54,165 nucleotides of DNA, taken from the NCBI GenBank assembly GCA_030272785.1, contig JARXKM010000005.1, positions 1-54,165 of the forward strand, read 5' to 3'. This document shows positions 8,417-16,446 of the stretch, piece by piece. Both the position numbers and the translations under genes were made by a program. The DNA comes from Pseudomonadota bacterium. GTDB taxonomy: Bacteria; Pseudomonadota; Gammaproteobacteria; Burkholderiales; Burkholderiaceae_D. Each line of letters starts with the position of its first letter. Position 1 is the stretch's first letter. A model generated the notes under the pieces. It was given only the letters and a program-made list of their open reading frames with translations. It was not told the DNA's origin and made no database searches.

Positions 8417-8680
8417 CTACCACTCCGCCGAGCTGCTGGCCGTGGATGTATCGCGCTCGCCCAGGTGCAGCTCCAGCTCGAGGGCCGAACACCAGCTCAG
8501 CAGCTGCTTGACGCTGATTTCGTCGGCATGGCTCTCGAGGTACGAGATGCGATTCTGACTCAGGCCGACACGCGTCGCGACGGCCGCCTGGGTGAGCTTG
8601 TGGCGCTTGCGAGTCGATACGAGCAGTTGGCCGAGCTGTGATGCGGTGAGCAGAAGTTGGGAGGTGGGTGCGAAAGACAT
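8417..8680 (-). CDS. hipB: HipB-family XRE antitoxin and repressor
   Basis: An 87-residue protein with a helix-turn-helix of the XRE/Cro type at about 18-70 (LTQAAVATRVGLSQNRISYL contains both helices). It lies immediately upstream of hipA, the usual hipBA order. HipB binds its toxin and represses the operon through TATCC...GGATA operators, and such sites cluster in the 100 bp upstream (8686-8782). A promoter for it can be read on the minus strand: AGTCCA at 8731-8736 (TGGACT as -35) and ATTTTA at 8709-8714 (TAAAAT as -10), 16 nt apart. Autoregulation is inferred from this layout. Confidence 0.9.
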   Translation of the reverse strand: MSFAPTSQLLLTASQLGQLLVSTRKRHKLTQAAVATRVGLSQNRISYLESHADEISVKQLLSWCSALELELHLGERDTSTASSSAEW

Positions 8681-8685
8681 TTAAA

Positions 8686-8782
8686 TTATCCGCTATTCAG
8701 ATAAAACCATTTTAGCTGAAATTCGGATAAAGTCCATATATCCGAATATCGAATAGATATAATTTATCCGTATGACGGATAA
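8686..8782. promoter_or_regulatory. HipB-type operator array in the hipB/ORF divergent promoter
   Basis: Three palindromic sites carry TATCC/GGATA half-sites. O1, TTATCCGCTATTCAGATAA, is at 8686-8704. O2 is ATTCGGATA 8721-8729 with TATCCGAAT 8739-8747. O3, TTATCCGTATGACGGATAA, is at 8764-8782 with perfect 7-bp arms. O2 encloses the likely hipB -35. O3 directly follows a rightward TATAAT (8758-8763). E. coli HipB sites are TATCC-N8-GGATA, and O3 is the same with N7. HipB should therefore repress both divergent directions. Confidence 0.75.
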
Positions 8783-8797
8783 TTCTTGCGGAAGTAT

Positions 8798-9067
8798 ATG
8801 AAGCGTCAGCCAATCGAGCCCCGGATTGTAGTAGACCAGCAAAGCCAGCTCAACCAGGCACAGAAAAACCTGCGCGACTACTTTATTTCAGCAAGCAAGG
8901 TCCAAATTGATACCGGGCCGAGGCTGCCCCTGGCGGACTTTTCAGGAGTTCCGAATATCCTTATTGAATTTTCAGCGGGGACGAAAAACTACGTGACGAA
9001 ACGAGCAATTGACCGAACTGAGCAGCAGTTACCAGTACGGGCGAGTAGGGGGCAGAAGTCGTCATAA
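8798..9067 (+). CDS. Small unknown ORF divergent from hipBA
   Basis: An 89-residue ORF (93 if the upstream TTG at 8786 is used) that I do not recognise. The DNA is more AT-rich than the surroundings. The protein is hydrophilic and Gln/Arg-rich, with no membrane segment and no Cys or His motif. Its promoter region is shared with hipB (TATAAT 8758-8763, operator O3 at the expected start), and its stop codon adjoins a second operator pair at 9068-9111. GCGGAAG (8788-8794) is a weak ribosome binding site only 3 nt before ATG 8798. It could be a real small accessory gene or spurious. Confidence 0.35.
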   Translation: MKRQPIEPRIVVDQQSQLNQAQKNLRDYFISASKVQIDTGPRLPLADFSGVPNILIEFSAGTKNYVTKRAIDRTEQQLPVRASRGQKSS

Positions 9068-9111
9068 TATCCGCTATGCAGATATTTCTATTTTATCCGA
9101 ATATCAGATAA
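9068..9111. promoter_or_regulatory. Second HipB-type operator pair
   Basis: TATCCGCTATGCAGATA (9068-9084) and TTATCCGAATATCAGATAA (9093-9111) repeat the sites before hipB. The 28 bp 9068-9095 match 8687-8714 at 23 positions, so a whole operator/promoter segment seems to have been copied in direct orientation ~380 bp away. It lies just upstream of the metallopeptidase fragment. Confidence 0.65.
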
Positions 9112-9131
9112 TTTGAAAATACTCCGCGCGC

Positions 9132-9398
9132 ATGGAGGTCGCACCGGCCGGCGTGAAGGTTCAGGACCTCGGTTACCGCTGGGGATCATGCGGCAAGGGC
9201 GACCTGCTGTACTTTCACTGGAAAACCATACTGTTGCCAGCCCGGATCGCTGAATATGTGATCGTCCACGAGATGGCGCATCTACACGAACCCCATCACA
9301 CGGCGGAGTTCTGGCGGCGCGTCGAGCGCGCGCTGCCCGACTACGAACTGCGCAAGGACTGGCTGAGCAGGAACGGCTCATCAGTGGAAGGCGTGTAA
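9132..9398 (+). pseudogene. 5'-truncated YgjP/DUF45-type zinc metallopeptidase fragment
   Basis: The 88 residues from ATG 9132 match only the C-terminal half of the YgjP/DUF45 (M48-like) family. They contain YRWGSCGKGDLLYFHWKTI, then VIVHEMAHLHEPHH with the HExxH zinc site (His46, Glu47, His50) and a following His, then EFWRRVERALPDYELRK. Full-length members are about 230 residues. The frame is closed just upstream by TGA at 9114-9116, and no ribosome binding site precedes the ATG. The upstream half appears to be replaced by the operator-containing segment, so this is most likely a remnant, although the zinc-binding core could still fold. Confidence 0.65.
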
Positions 9399-9556
9399 TG
9401 GGGTGCCCCCATGATGGCGCCTGTGGCGGAGTTGGACGAGCGGTTTGACTCGCACCAAGAGCAATTGACGAAGGGCGCCCAGACAATCGTTCAGGGCGTG
9501 AACTACCGCGCAGTCGCAAAAAAGCCTACATGGCGCCTACATGGACGTTAGAAAGC

Positions 9557-9583
9557 AAAAAGCCCAACCTGAAAGGCTGGGCT
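9557..9583 (-). terminator. Rho-independent terminator of tRNA-Thr
   Basis: Read on the minus strand, AGCCCAGCC and GGTTGGGCT form a 9-bp stem (one G-U pair) around a 5-nt loop and are followed by a short U run (A run at 9557-9560 on the plus strand). It starts 17 nt after the tRNA 3' end. Confidence 0.75.
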
Positions 9584-9599
9584 AAGTGCTTGATTCTAT

Positions 9600-9675
<76 letters not shown>

Positions 9676-9694
9676 GTGAGGCAGGATTATACCG

Positions 9695-10189
9695 CTATTT
9701 GATCACTGTCAGCGTCGGCCGGCCGCCTTTTTTGGGCGGCTCGTTGTCGTCGTCTGGGTTCGATGAAGTCTGCGCGGCCGGTTTCTCGGCGGCGGCGCTC
9801 GGCACCGCCGACAAGGCCGGCGCCGCGCTGACCGGGCTGTCGGTCGCCTGCGCGGCGGCGGCGCCGTCGGCCGCGCTGCCGGTCACCTCGAACGCCATGC
9901 CCTGGCCGTTCTCGTTCGCGTAGATCGCCAGCACGTTGTGCACCGGCACGTAGATCTCGCGCGAGACACCGCCGAAACGGGCGTTGAAGCGCACCGCGTC
10001 GTTGTCCATCTTCAGCCCGGAGGTGGCGCCGAAGCTGATGTTGAGCACGATTTCGCCCTTCTTCACGTATTCCATCGGCACCGTCGTCGAGGCGTCGACC
10101 TTGACCGCGAGGTAGGGCGTGAAGCCGCTGTCGGTACACCATTCGTAAATGGCACGCAGCATGTAGGGTTTGGTTGAGATGTCAGGCAT
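9695..10189 (-). CDS. sspB: Stringent starvation protein B, ClpXP specificity adaptor
   Basis: A 164-residue SspB. Residues ~1-100 form the substrate-binding SspB fold (KPYMLRAIYEWC, YVKKGEIVLNISFGATSGLK, VRFNARFGG). A flexible Ala/Ser/Pro-rich linker (~115-150) follows, and the extreme C-terminus GGRPTLTVIK is the ClpX-docking motif. SspB delivers ssrA-tagged and other substrates to ClpXP for degradation in the cytoplasm. ATG 10189 gives the usual family N-terminus; a much longer open frame runs upstream antisense-free but overlaps sspA. It lies 98 nt downstream of sspA, the normal arrangement. No good Shine-Dalgarno is visible before the ATG. Confidence 0.9.
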   Translation of the reverse strand: MPDISTKPYMLRAIYEWCTDSGFTPYLAVKVDASTTVPMEYVKKGEIVLNISFGATSGLKMDNDAVRFNARFGGVSREIYVPVHNVLAIYANENGQGMAFEVTGSAADGAAAAQATDSPVSAAPALSAVPSAAAEKPAAQTSSNPDDDNEPPKKGGRPTLTVIK

Positions 10190-10287
10190 GTTCTGGAAGG
10201 AGAGTGATACGGATTTGCACGCCAGTCTACAAGGATTTGCCGATCGGCGCTGCCGACCGGCGTGCAAGGGGTGCAGAAGGGGACAGC

Positions 10288-10899
10288 TTAGCGGCGCATC
10301 ACCTTTTCGGACGGCGTCAGCGCTTCGATGTAGGCCGGGCGCGAGAAGATGCGCTCGGCGTACTTCATCAGCGGCGCGGCCGTCTTCGACAGTTCGATGC
10401 CGTAGTGGTCCAGGCGCCACAGCAGCGGCGCGACCGCCACGTCGAGCATCGAGAATTCGTCGCCCAGCATGTACTTGTTCTTCAGGAACAGCGGCGCGAG
10501 CGTGGTCAGGCGGTCGCGGATTTCGGCGCGCGCCTTGTCGTGGCTCTTGTCGTTGGCCTTGGCGCGCTCGCTCTCGAGCACGTGCACGTGGACGAACAGC
10601 TCTTTCTCGAAGTTGAACAGCATCAGGCGGGCGCGCGCGCGCATCAGCGGATCGGCCGGCATCAGCTGCGGGTGCGGGAAGCGCTCGTCGATGTATTCGT
10701 TGATGATGTTCGATTCGTACAAAATCAGTTCGCGCTCGACCAGGATCGGCACCTGGCCGTAGGGATTCATCGTCGAGATGTCTTCCGGCTTGTTGAACAG
10801 GTCGACGTCGCGCACTTCGAAGTCCATGCCCTTTTCGAACAGGACCAGCCGGCAGCGTTGGGAGAATGGGCACGTGGTGCCCGAATAGAGAACCATCAT
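10288..10899 (-). CDS. sspA: Stringent starvation protein A, RNA polymerase-associated
   Basis: A 203-residue protein with a glutathione S-transferase-type fold: N-terminal thioredoxin-like part (MMVLYSGTTCPFSQRCRLVL), NPYGQVPILVE and ESNIINEYIDERFP, then an all-helical C-terminal half. SspA binds RNA polymerase in gammaproteobacteria and affects stress and virulence genes; the beta proteins are close in sequence and context. ATG 10899 is chosen because AAGGAAC lies 6 nt upstream on the minus strand. It sits 88 nt after petC, so it may be partly read from the bc1 operon as well as from its own promoter. Confidence 0.92.
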   Translation of the reverse strand: MMVLYSGTTCPFSQRCRLVLFEKGMDFEVRDVDLFNKPEDISTMNPYGQVPILVERELILYESNIINEYIDERFPHPQLMPADPLMRARARLMLFNFEKELFVHVHVLESERAKANDKSHDKARAEIRDRLTTLAPLFLKNKYMLGDEFSMLDVAVAPLLWRLDHYGIELSKTAAPLMKYAERIFSRPAYIEALTPSEKVMRR

Positions 10900-10987
10900 T
10901 TTATAGTTCCTTAGAAACAAAGGGGGTGAAACGGCTAGCGGCTCACCCCAAAGTGATCGCCCGCGAACTCCGCGGGCAATGAATGAC

Positions 10988-11749
10988 TTACTTGACTTCT
11001 TTCCAGTACGAGGCCGACAGGCGCCAGCACAGCAGCGAGAACATCGACAGGAACAGCAGCACCCATACGCCCAGGCGCTTGCGCGTGCCTTGGGCCGGCT
11101 CGGCCATCCACTCGAGGTAGCCGACCAGGTCGGCGGTGGCGGTATCGAACTCGGTCGGAGTCATCGCGCCAGGCTGGACCATCTCGTAGCCGCCGAACTT
11201 GTGGACCGTTTTGGTGTGATCGTGCGGGTCTTTTTCTTCGACCATCTTGACCGTGCGCACACCTTGCAGCTGCCACATCACGTGCGGCATCGCCACGTTC
11301 GGCAACACCATGTTGTTCCAGCCGGTCGGACGGGTGTCGTCCTTGTAGAAGCTGCGCAGGTAGGTGTACAAGTAGTCGCCGCCCGAACCGGCGCCCGACG
11401 CCTTGGCGCGCGCGATCACCGACAGGTCCGGCGGCACCGCGCCGAACCAGGCCTTGGCATCAGCCGGGCGCAGCGCGGTGGTCATCATGTCGCCCACTTT
11501 TTCGCCCGAGAACAACAGGTTGTTCTTGATCTGGTCGTCGGTCAGCCCAAGGTCCTTGAGGCGGTTGTAGCGCATGCTCGACGCCGCGTGGCAGTTCAGG
11601 CAGTAGTTGACGAACAGCTTGGCGCCGTTCTGCAACGACGTCAGGCTGCTGCGGTCCGGCGCCTTGTCGAGCGGGAAACCGCCTTCGTTGGCGAAAGCCA
11701 GGCCGGGCAGCAATGCCAGGATAGCGAGCAGTTTTTTCGGAAAATTCAT
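10988..11749 (-). CDS. petC: Ubiquinol-cytochrome c reductase, cytochrome c1
   Basis: A 253-residue cytochrome c1 with a cleavable signal peptide (1-20, ending AFA). The heme motif is CLNCH (Cys50, Cys53, His54), an axial methionine region NVAMPHV lies near 176, and one C-terminal membrane anchor (GVWVLLFLSMFSLLCW) precedes the final lysines. It takes electrons from the Rieske protein in the bc1 complex on the periplasmic face and passes them to cytochrome c. It ends the petA-petB-petC operon, 23 nt after petB. Confidence 0.96.
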   Translation of the reverse strand: MNFPKKLLAILALLPGLAFANEGGFPLDKAPDRSSLTSLQNGAKLFVNYCLNCHAASSMRYNRLKDLGLTDDQIKNNLLFSGEKVGDMMTTALRPADAKAWFGAVPPDLSVIARAKASGAGSGGDYLYTYLRSFYKDDTRPTGWNNMVLPNVAMPHVMWQLQGVRTVKMVEEKDPHDHTKTVHKFGGYEMVQPGAMTPTEFDTATADLVGYLEWMAEPAQGTRKRLGVWVLLFLSMFSLLCWRLSASYWKEVK

Positions 11750-11772
11750 GTAATGGTCCTTGATGTCGTCGA

Positions 11773-13185
11773 TTAGTGCGGATGGAACGTCACACGTTTA
11801 GGCACCGGCTTGAAGGTGCCCATCGTGCTCCACCAAGGCATCAGCAGGAAGAAACTGAAGTAGAACAGGGTGCAGACCTGCGAAACGATGCCGCCGATCG
11901 GGCTAGGCGGCTGCGTGCCGAGGTAGCCGAGCGCGACGAACGCAATGCCGAACAGCATGTACATATACTTGTGCCAGTCCGGACGGTAGCGGATCGACTT
12001 CGCTGGCGAATGGTCCAGCCAAGGCAGGCCGGCGATGATCATCACCGACGAACCGAACAGCACCACGCCCCAGAACTTGGCGTCGAGGATCTGCGGCAGC
12101 ATGCCGACGATCAGCACCAGTCCGATCACGGCGATCGCCGCCTTGACTGTGAACGCCAGGCGCGACTTGAGGAAGATGAACACCACGTAGGCGGCGATGG
12201 CGGCCATCAGCACGTACATGAAGTCGGCGGTGGTGGCGCGCAGCACCGAGTAGAACGGCGTGAAGTACCAGGTCGGCGCGATGTGCAGCGGCGTCTTGAG
12301 CGAATCGGCCGGGATGAAGTTGTTGTACTCCAGGAAGTAACCGCCCATTTCCGGCGCGAAGAAGATCACCGCGGTAAAGATGATCAGGAACACCGAGATA
12401 CCGAACAAGTCGTGGAAGGTGTAGTACGGATGCGACGGCACGGCGTCGAGCGGATGGCCGTCCGGTCCGAGCGTGTCTTTCACTTCGATGCCGTCCGGAT
12501 TGTTCGAGCCCACTTCGTGCAGCGCGATCAGGTGGGCCACCACCAGGCCGAGGATGACCAGCGGAATGGCGATCACGTGGAAGGCGAAGAAGCGGTTCAG
12601 GGTGGCGTCGGAGACGACGTAGTCGCCGCGGATCCACAGCGACAGGTCCGGCCCGATCAGCGGAATGGCGCCGAACAGGTTGACGATCACCTGGGCGCCC
12701 CAGTACGACATCTGGCCCCACGGCAGCAGGTAGCCGAAGAACGCCTCGGCCATCAATGCCAGGAAGATGCCGAAGCCGAACAGCCAGATCAGCTCGCGCG
12801 GCTTGCGGTACGAGCCGTACAGCAGCCCGCGCGTCATGTGCAGGTAGACCACGATGAAGAAGGCCGACGCGCCGGTCGAGTGCATGTAGCGCACCAGCCA
12901 GCCCCACGGCACTTCGCGCATGATGTATTCGACCGATCCGAAGGCCAGGTTGGCGTCCGGCTTGTAGTGCATGGTCAGGAAGATGCCGGTGACGATCTGC
13001 AGCACCAGGATGAAGGTCGCCAGGATGCCGAAGATGTACCAGAAGTTGAAGTTCTTCGGCGCGTAATAGGTGCCCCACTGATCGTTCCACAGCTTGGTCA
13101 GCGGGAAGCGGTCGTCGACCCAGCCCAGCGCTTTTTCAGCGATCGGGGCATCGGCCGGGAATTTGGTTTCTTTAAAAGCAGCCAT
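11773..13185 (-). CDS. petB: Ubiquinol-cytochrome c reductase, cytochrome b
   Basis: A 470-residue polytopic membrane protein of full cytochrome b length, with both the b/b6 N-terminal half (LVLQIVTGIFLTMHY, GWLVRYMHSTGASAFFIVVY) and the C-terminal subunit IV-like half. The Qo-site motif appears as PEMGGYF where PEWY-type residues are expected, at about 284-290. Histidines for the two b hemes lie in helices II and IV (for example LRGL-type and FAFHVIAIP segments). It starts 2 nt after the petA stop. The bc1 complex oxidises ubiquinol and pumps charge across the inner membrane. Heme-binding assignments are by family pattern. Confidence 0.95.
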   Translation of the reverse strand: MAAFKETKFPADAPIAEKALGWVDDRFPLTKLWNDQWGTYYAPKNFNFWYIFGILATFILVLQIVTGIFLTMHYKPDANLAFGSVEYIMREVPWGWLVRYMHSTGASAFFIVVYLHMTRGLLYGSYRKPRELIWLFGFGIFLALMAEAFFGYLLPWGQMSYWGAQVIVNLFGAIPLIGPDLSLWIRGDYVVSDATLNRFFAFHVIAIPLVILGLVVAHLIALHEVGSNNPDGIEVKDTLGPDGHPLDAVPSHPYYTFHDLFGISVFLIIFTAVIFFAPEMGGYFLEYNNFIPADSLKTPLHIAPTWYFTPFYSVLRATTADFMYVLMAAIAAYVVFIFLKSRLAFTVKAAIAVIGLVLIVGMLPQILDAKFWGVVLFGSSVMIIAGLPWLDHSPAKSIRYRPDWHKYMYMLFGIAFVALGYLGTQPPSPIGGIVSQVCTLFYFSFFLLMPWWSTMGTFKPVPKRVTFHPH

Positions 13186-13187
13186 GG

Positions 13188-13802
13188 TTATGCATCGCCT
13201 TTCTCGTCTTTACCAATCACAATCCTGGTATCGGACAGGTACATATACGGTGGCACGTCGAGATTGGACGGCGCCGGCTTGTTCTTGAACACGCGCGCGG
13301 CGAGGTCGAAGGTGGAACCGTGGCACGGGCACAGGAAGCCGCCGTTCCAGTCGTCCGGCAGGCTCGGCTGTGCGCCTTCGGCGAAGCGCGACGATGGCGA
13401 GCAGCCCAGGTGCGAGCAGATGCCGACCACCACCAGCACTTCCTTGTGCTCGGCGCGCGAACGGGTTTCGTTCTTGGCGTAGGCGGGCATGTCGAGTTGG
13501 TAGATCTTGTCGGAGTGCGGATCGGCGACCTTGTCGTCGGTCTTGGCCAGCGAGGCCATCATCTCCGGCGTGCGGCGCAGGATCCACACCGGCTTGCCGC
13601 GCCATTCGACCACTTTCATGGTGCCGGGCGCGACGTCTGAGATATCAATTTCCACCGGGGCGCCGGCGGCTTTCGCCCGCTCCGACGGCTGGAACGTACT
13701 AACCAGGGCGCCTGCCGTGGCTAAACCAACAACTCCGCCCGCCGCGCACGTGGCGACCATCAAGCCCCGGCGGCCTGGATCGACCTGTTTTTCGTTACTC
13801 AT
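13188..13802 (-). CDS. petA: Ubiquinol-cytochrome c reductase, Rieske iron-sulfur subunit
   Basis: A 204-residue Rieske protein. The N-terminus has a twin-arginine-like RRGLMVATCAAGG followed by a single membrane helix (~14-34). The 2Fe-2S ligands are in CSHLGC (Cys129, His131, disulfide Cys134) and CPCHGS (Cys158, disulfide Cys160, His161). It transfers electrons from ubiquinol to cytochrome c1. It is the first gene of petABC; a -10-like TATAAT lies 65 nt upstream. Confidence 0.96.
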   Translation of the reverse strand: MSNEKQVDPGRRGLMVATCAAGGVVGLATAGALVSTFQPSERAKAAGAPVEIDISDVAPGTMKVVEWRGKPVWILRRTPEMMASLAKTDDKVADPHSDKIYQLDMPAYAKNETRSRAEHKEVLVVVGICSHLGCSPSSRFAEGAQPSLPDDWNGGFLCPCHGSTFDLAARVFKNKPAPSNLDVPPYMYLSDTRIVIGKDEKGDA

Positions 13803-13866
13803 ACCAACCCCAATCAGTCAAAATGCGAAATCTTCAGAAGCCGTACAGAGCTTCTAGCAACCTTAA

Positions 13867-13872
13867 ATTATA
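13867..13872 (-). promoter_or_regulatory. -10 element of the likely petABC promoter
   Basis: The minus strand reads TATAAT within CTTATAATTT. The -35 region is poor (TTTAAT at 17 nt spacing). It is the only good -10 between petA and the divergent mscL gene. The 286-bp interval 13803-14088 holds no other gene that I can support. Confidence 0.45.
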
Positions 13873-14088
13873 AGGGAAGCGGCAGGCGAATTAAAGAAAA
13901 AATGTTGCAGTTGCCCTAACTCGGGCCATTTTGCCGCCAAACCGGGGGCGATTGTGCGCATAAACGCCGTCAAACGGCGCAACAACCGAAAAGCCGCCAT
14001 GCGCGAGGAACCACAGGTCGGTCTGCGGTTTCTAAGCGCTTGCATGTATGATGGCCGTGTCATTCACACAATTGGAGGGGAGCGCGCA

Positions 14089-14505
14089 ATGAGCATGATG
14101 GGCGAATTCAGGCTGTTTGCATTGAAGGGCAACGTGATGGACCTGGCGGTCGGGGTGATCATCGGCGGCGCGTTCGGCAAGATCGTCGATTCACTGGTGC
14201 AGGACGTCATCATGCCGCCGATCAGCCGCCTGTTCGGCGGACTCGACTTCGCCAACTACTACCTGCCGCTCAATCACCAGAACAGCGCGCTGCCGCTGGC
14301 CGAAGCGAAAAAGCTCGGCGCCGTGCTGGCCTACGGGAACTTCCTGACCGTGCTCATCAACTTCGTCATCCTCGCCTTCATCATCTTCCAGATGGTGCGT
14401 TTCATGAACCGGCTGCGTCCGCCGGCGCCGGCGGCGGCGGTCGTGCCGGCCACCCCCGAAGACGTGTTGCTGCTGCGCGAAATCCGCGATTCGCTGCGCA
14501 AGTAG
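14089..14505 (+). CDS. mscL: Large-conductance mechanosensitive channel
   Basis: A 138-residue MscL. The short N-terminal helix [20 protein letters not shown] leads into the pore helix TM1 ([21 protein letters not shown]), a periplasmic loop, TM2 (~85-105) and a C-terminal helical bundle segment ([20 protein letters not shown]). The homopentamer opens on membrane stretch and protects against hypo-osmotic lysis. ATG 14089 has GGAGGGG (14074-14080) 8 nt upstream; the longer upstream frame has no such site. The protease gene begins 23 nt later, so the two may share a transcript. Confidence 0.96.
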   Translation: MSMMGEFRLFALKGNVMDLAVGVIIGGAFGKIVDSLVQDVIMPPISRLFGGLDFANYYLPLNHQNSALPLAEAKKLGAVLAYGNFLTVLINFVILAFIIFQMVRFMNRLRPPAPAAAVVPATPEDVLLLREIRDSLRK

Positions 14506-14528
14506 CCGCCTGAAAGGCTGATCCTCCG

Positions 14529-15680
14529 ATGCGACGCTTCTGGCTGCTGTTTGCGCAAACCGTCACCATCGCCCTCGGGCTGTACGTGGTGCTGCTGGTC
14601 GTGCGGCCCGGCTGGCTGGGCGGCGTGACGCCGCGCCTGCAGCCGCTCGGCCAGGCCACGCCGGTGACGGTGCTGCAGTCGCCCGTGCAGGCGGCCGTTG
14701 GCAGCTACCGCGCGGCGGCAGGGCGCGCCATGCCGGCGGTGGTCAACATCCTCACCAGCAAGGCGCTGCGGCCGAACCATCCCTTGCTGCGCGACCCGCT
14801 GATGCGCAAGTTTTTCGGCGACCGGCTGCCGCACGACGAGCAGCAGGTCAGCCTCGGCTCGGGCGTCATCGTCAGTCCGGACGGCTACATCCTGACCAAC
14901 AACCACGTCGTCGAGGCGGCCGACGAGATCGAGGTGGTGCTGGCCGACGGCCGCCGCGCGCCGGCCAAGATCGTCGGTACCGACCCCGACACCGACCTGG
15001 CGGTGATCCGCATCGCCACCAAGAATCTGCCGGTGATCGTGCTCGGCCACGCCGAGCAGGCGCGCGTGGGCGACGTCGTGCTGGCCATCGGCAACCCGTT
15101 CGGGGTCGGCCAGACCGTCACCATGGGCATCATCTCGGCGGTCGGGCGCAACAACCTGCACATCAACCAGTTCGAGAACTTCATCCAGACCGACGCCGCC
15201 ATCAACTTCGGCAACTCGGGCGGCGCGCTGGTCGACACCAGCGGTAACCTGCTCGGCATCAACGCGGCGATCTATTCGCAATCCGGCGGCTCGGTCGGCA
15301 TCGGCTTCGCCATTCCTGTCAGCACCGCCAAGTCGGTGATGGAGGACATCATCCGCACCGGCCAGGTGGTGCGCGGCTGGATCGGCATCGAGTCGCAGGA
15401 CATCACGCCGGAACTGGCCGACAGTTTCGGCCTGGCGCGCCAGAGCGGCGCCATCATCGCCGGCGTGGTGCACGGCGGCCCGGCCGACCGCGCCGGCATC
15501 CGCCCCGGCGACATCCTGTTGGCGGTGCAGGGCAGGGACGTCGCCGACACCAACCAGATGCTGACACTGATCGCCCAGTTGGTGCCGGGCGAAAAGGCGA
15601 CGCTGACGGTGATGCGCAAGAACCGCCAGTCCACCCTCGACGTCACGGTCGGCAAGCGGCCGCGCCCGCGTGCCCAGTAA
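14529..15680 (+). CDS. DegS/HtrA-like membrane-anchored serine protease with one PDZ domain
   Basis: A 383-residue trypsin-like HtrA protease. The N-terminal hydrophobic segment (~6-27) is a membrane anchor rather than an obvious cleaved signal, as in DegS. The catalytic triad is His126 (TNNHVV), Asp156 (DTDLAV) and Ser230 (GNSGGAL). A single PDZ domain occupies about 280-370. Length, one PDZ and the anchor favour a DegS-like regulator of envelope stress over a two-PDZ DegP chaperone. No rseA/rpoE genes are nearby, so signalling to sigma-E is not supported by context. Confidence 0.88.
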   Translation: MRRFWLLFAQTVTIALGLYVVLLVVRPGWLGGVTPRLQPLGQATPVTVLQSPVQAAVGSYRAAAGRAMPAVVNILTSKALRPNHPLLRDPLMRKFFGDRLPHDEQQVSLGSGVIVSPDGYILTNNHVVEAADEIEVVLADGRRAPAKIVGTDPDTDLAVIRIATKNLPVIVLGHAEQARVGDVVLAIGNPFGVGQTVTMGIISAVGRNNLHINQFENFIQTDAAINFGNSGGALVDTSGNLLGINAAIYSQSGGSVGIGFAIPVSTAKSVMEDIIRTGQVVRGWIGIESQDITPELADSFGLARQSGAIIAGVVHGGPADRAGIRPGDILLAVQGRDVADTNQMLTLIAQLVPGEKATLTVMRKNRQSTLDVTVGKRPRPRAQ

Positions 15681-15719
15681 AGTGTAAACTGCGCTTTTCC
15701 CTTTCCTGGAAGCTGCTCC

Positions 15720-16430
15720 ATGCACTTGCTCGACCTGACCCAGTTCCTCGCCGAACTGAGCGAGAACAACCGCCGTCCCTGGTTCATCATGAACAAGCCG
15801 CGCTACGACATCCTGCGCGAGGAATTCCTCGAGGTCGTCACCGCGCTGATCGCCGAGCTGAGCAAGTTCGACCAGCAGGTGGCAGCCTGCAACCCGAAGA
15901 AGGCGATGTTCCGCATCAACCGCGACGTCCGCTTCTCGCACGACAAGAGCCCGTACAAGACGCGCTTCTCGGCCGGCATCACGCCGTCCGACAAGCGGCG
16001 CCCGAGCGCGGCCGGCGGGCCGACCTACTATTTCCACATAGAGAGCAACGGCACCTTGCTGTTCGGCGCCGGCGAATACCTGCCGCCGGCCTCGCGCCTG
16101 AAGGCGATCCGCGAGCACGTGGTCAACGATGCGACAGGATTTGCCAAAGTATTGAAGAATAAACAGCTGCGCGCGACCTTCGGCGACCTGCAGTTCGACG
16201 ACACGCTGGTGCGCCCGCCGAAAGGCTTCGACCCGGACCATCCGCACATCGCCTACCTGAAGCTGAAAAGCTTCTTCGTCTGGACCGAGGTCAAGCTGAC
16301 GCTGAATGCGCCGCAGTTGCTGGTGCCGCAGCTGGCCGGCGGCTTCAAGGACGCGTTCGCGCTCGTCACCTGGCTGCGCGGCGTGCATGAAACATTCGAC
16401 GAGGCGGCGCCCGCCGCCGTCGCCGCTTAA
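15720..16430 (+). CDS. DUF2461 family protein
   Basis: A 236-residue protein matching the DUF2461/TIGR02453 pattern: FLAELSENNRRPWF near the N-terminus, KAMFRINRDVRFSHDKSPYK at about 61-80, YYFHIESNGTLLFGAGEY and LKSFFVWTEV. The family is widespread in bacteria and fungi and has no established biochemical role. No signal peptide or membrane segment is present. It begins 39 nt after the protease and is followed 16 nt later by a cupin gene, so it could be part of the same transcript. I assign no function. Confidence 0.8.
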   Translation: MHLLDLTQFLAELSENNRRPWFIMNKPRYDILREEFLEVVTALIAELSKFDQQVAACNPKKAMFRINRDVRFSHDKSPYKTRFSAGITPSDKRRPSAAGGPTYYFHIESNGTLLFGAGEYLPPASRLKAIREHVVNDATGFAKVLKNKQLRATFGDLQFDDTLVRPPKGFDPDHPHIAYLKLKSFFVWTEVKLTLNAPQLLVPQLAGGFKDAFALVTWLRGVHETFDEAAPAAVAA

Positions 16431-16446
16431 CCACAGGAACCTCATC

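Noticed and set aside
9411-9551. 46-residue ORF before the tRNA terminator
   Set aside because: No ribosome binding site and no recognisable features. It could be a decayed remnant, but I cannot support it as a gene.
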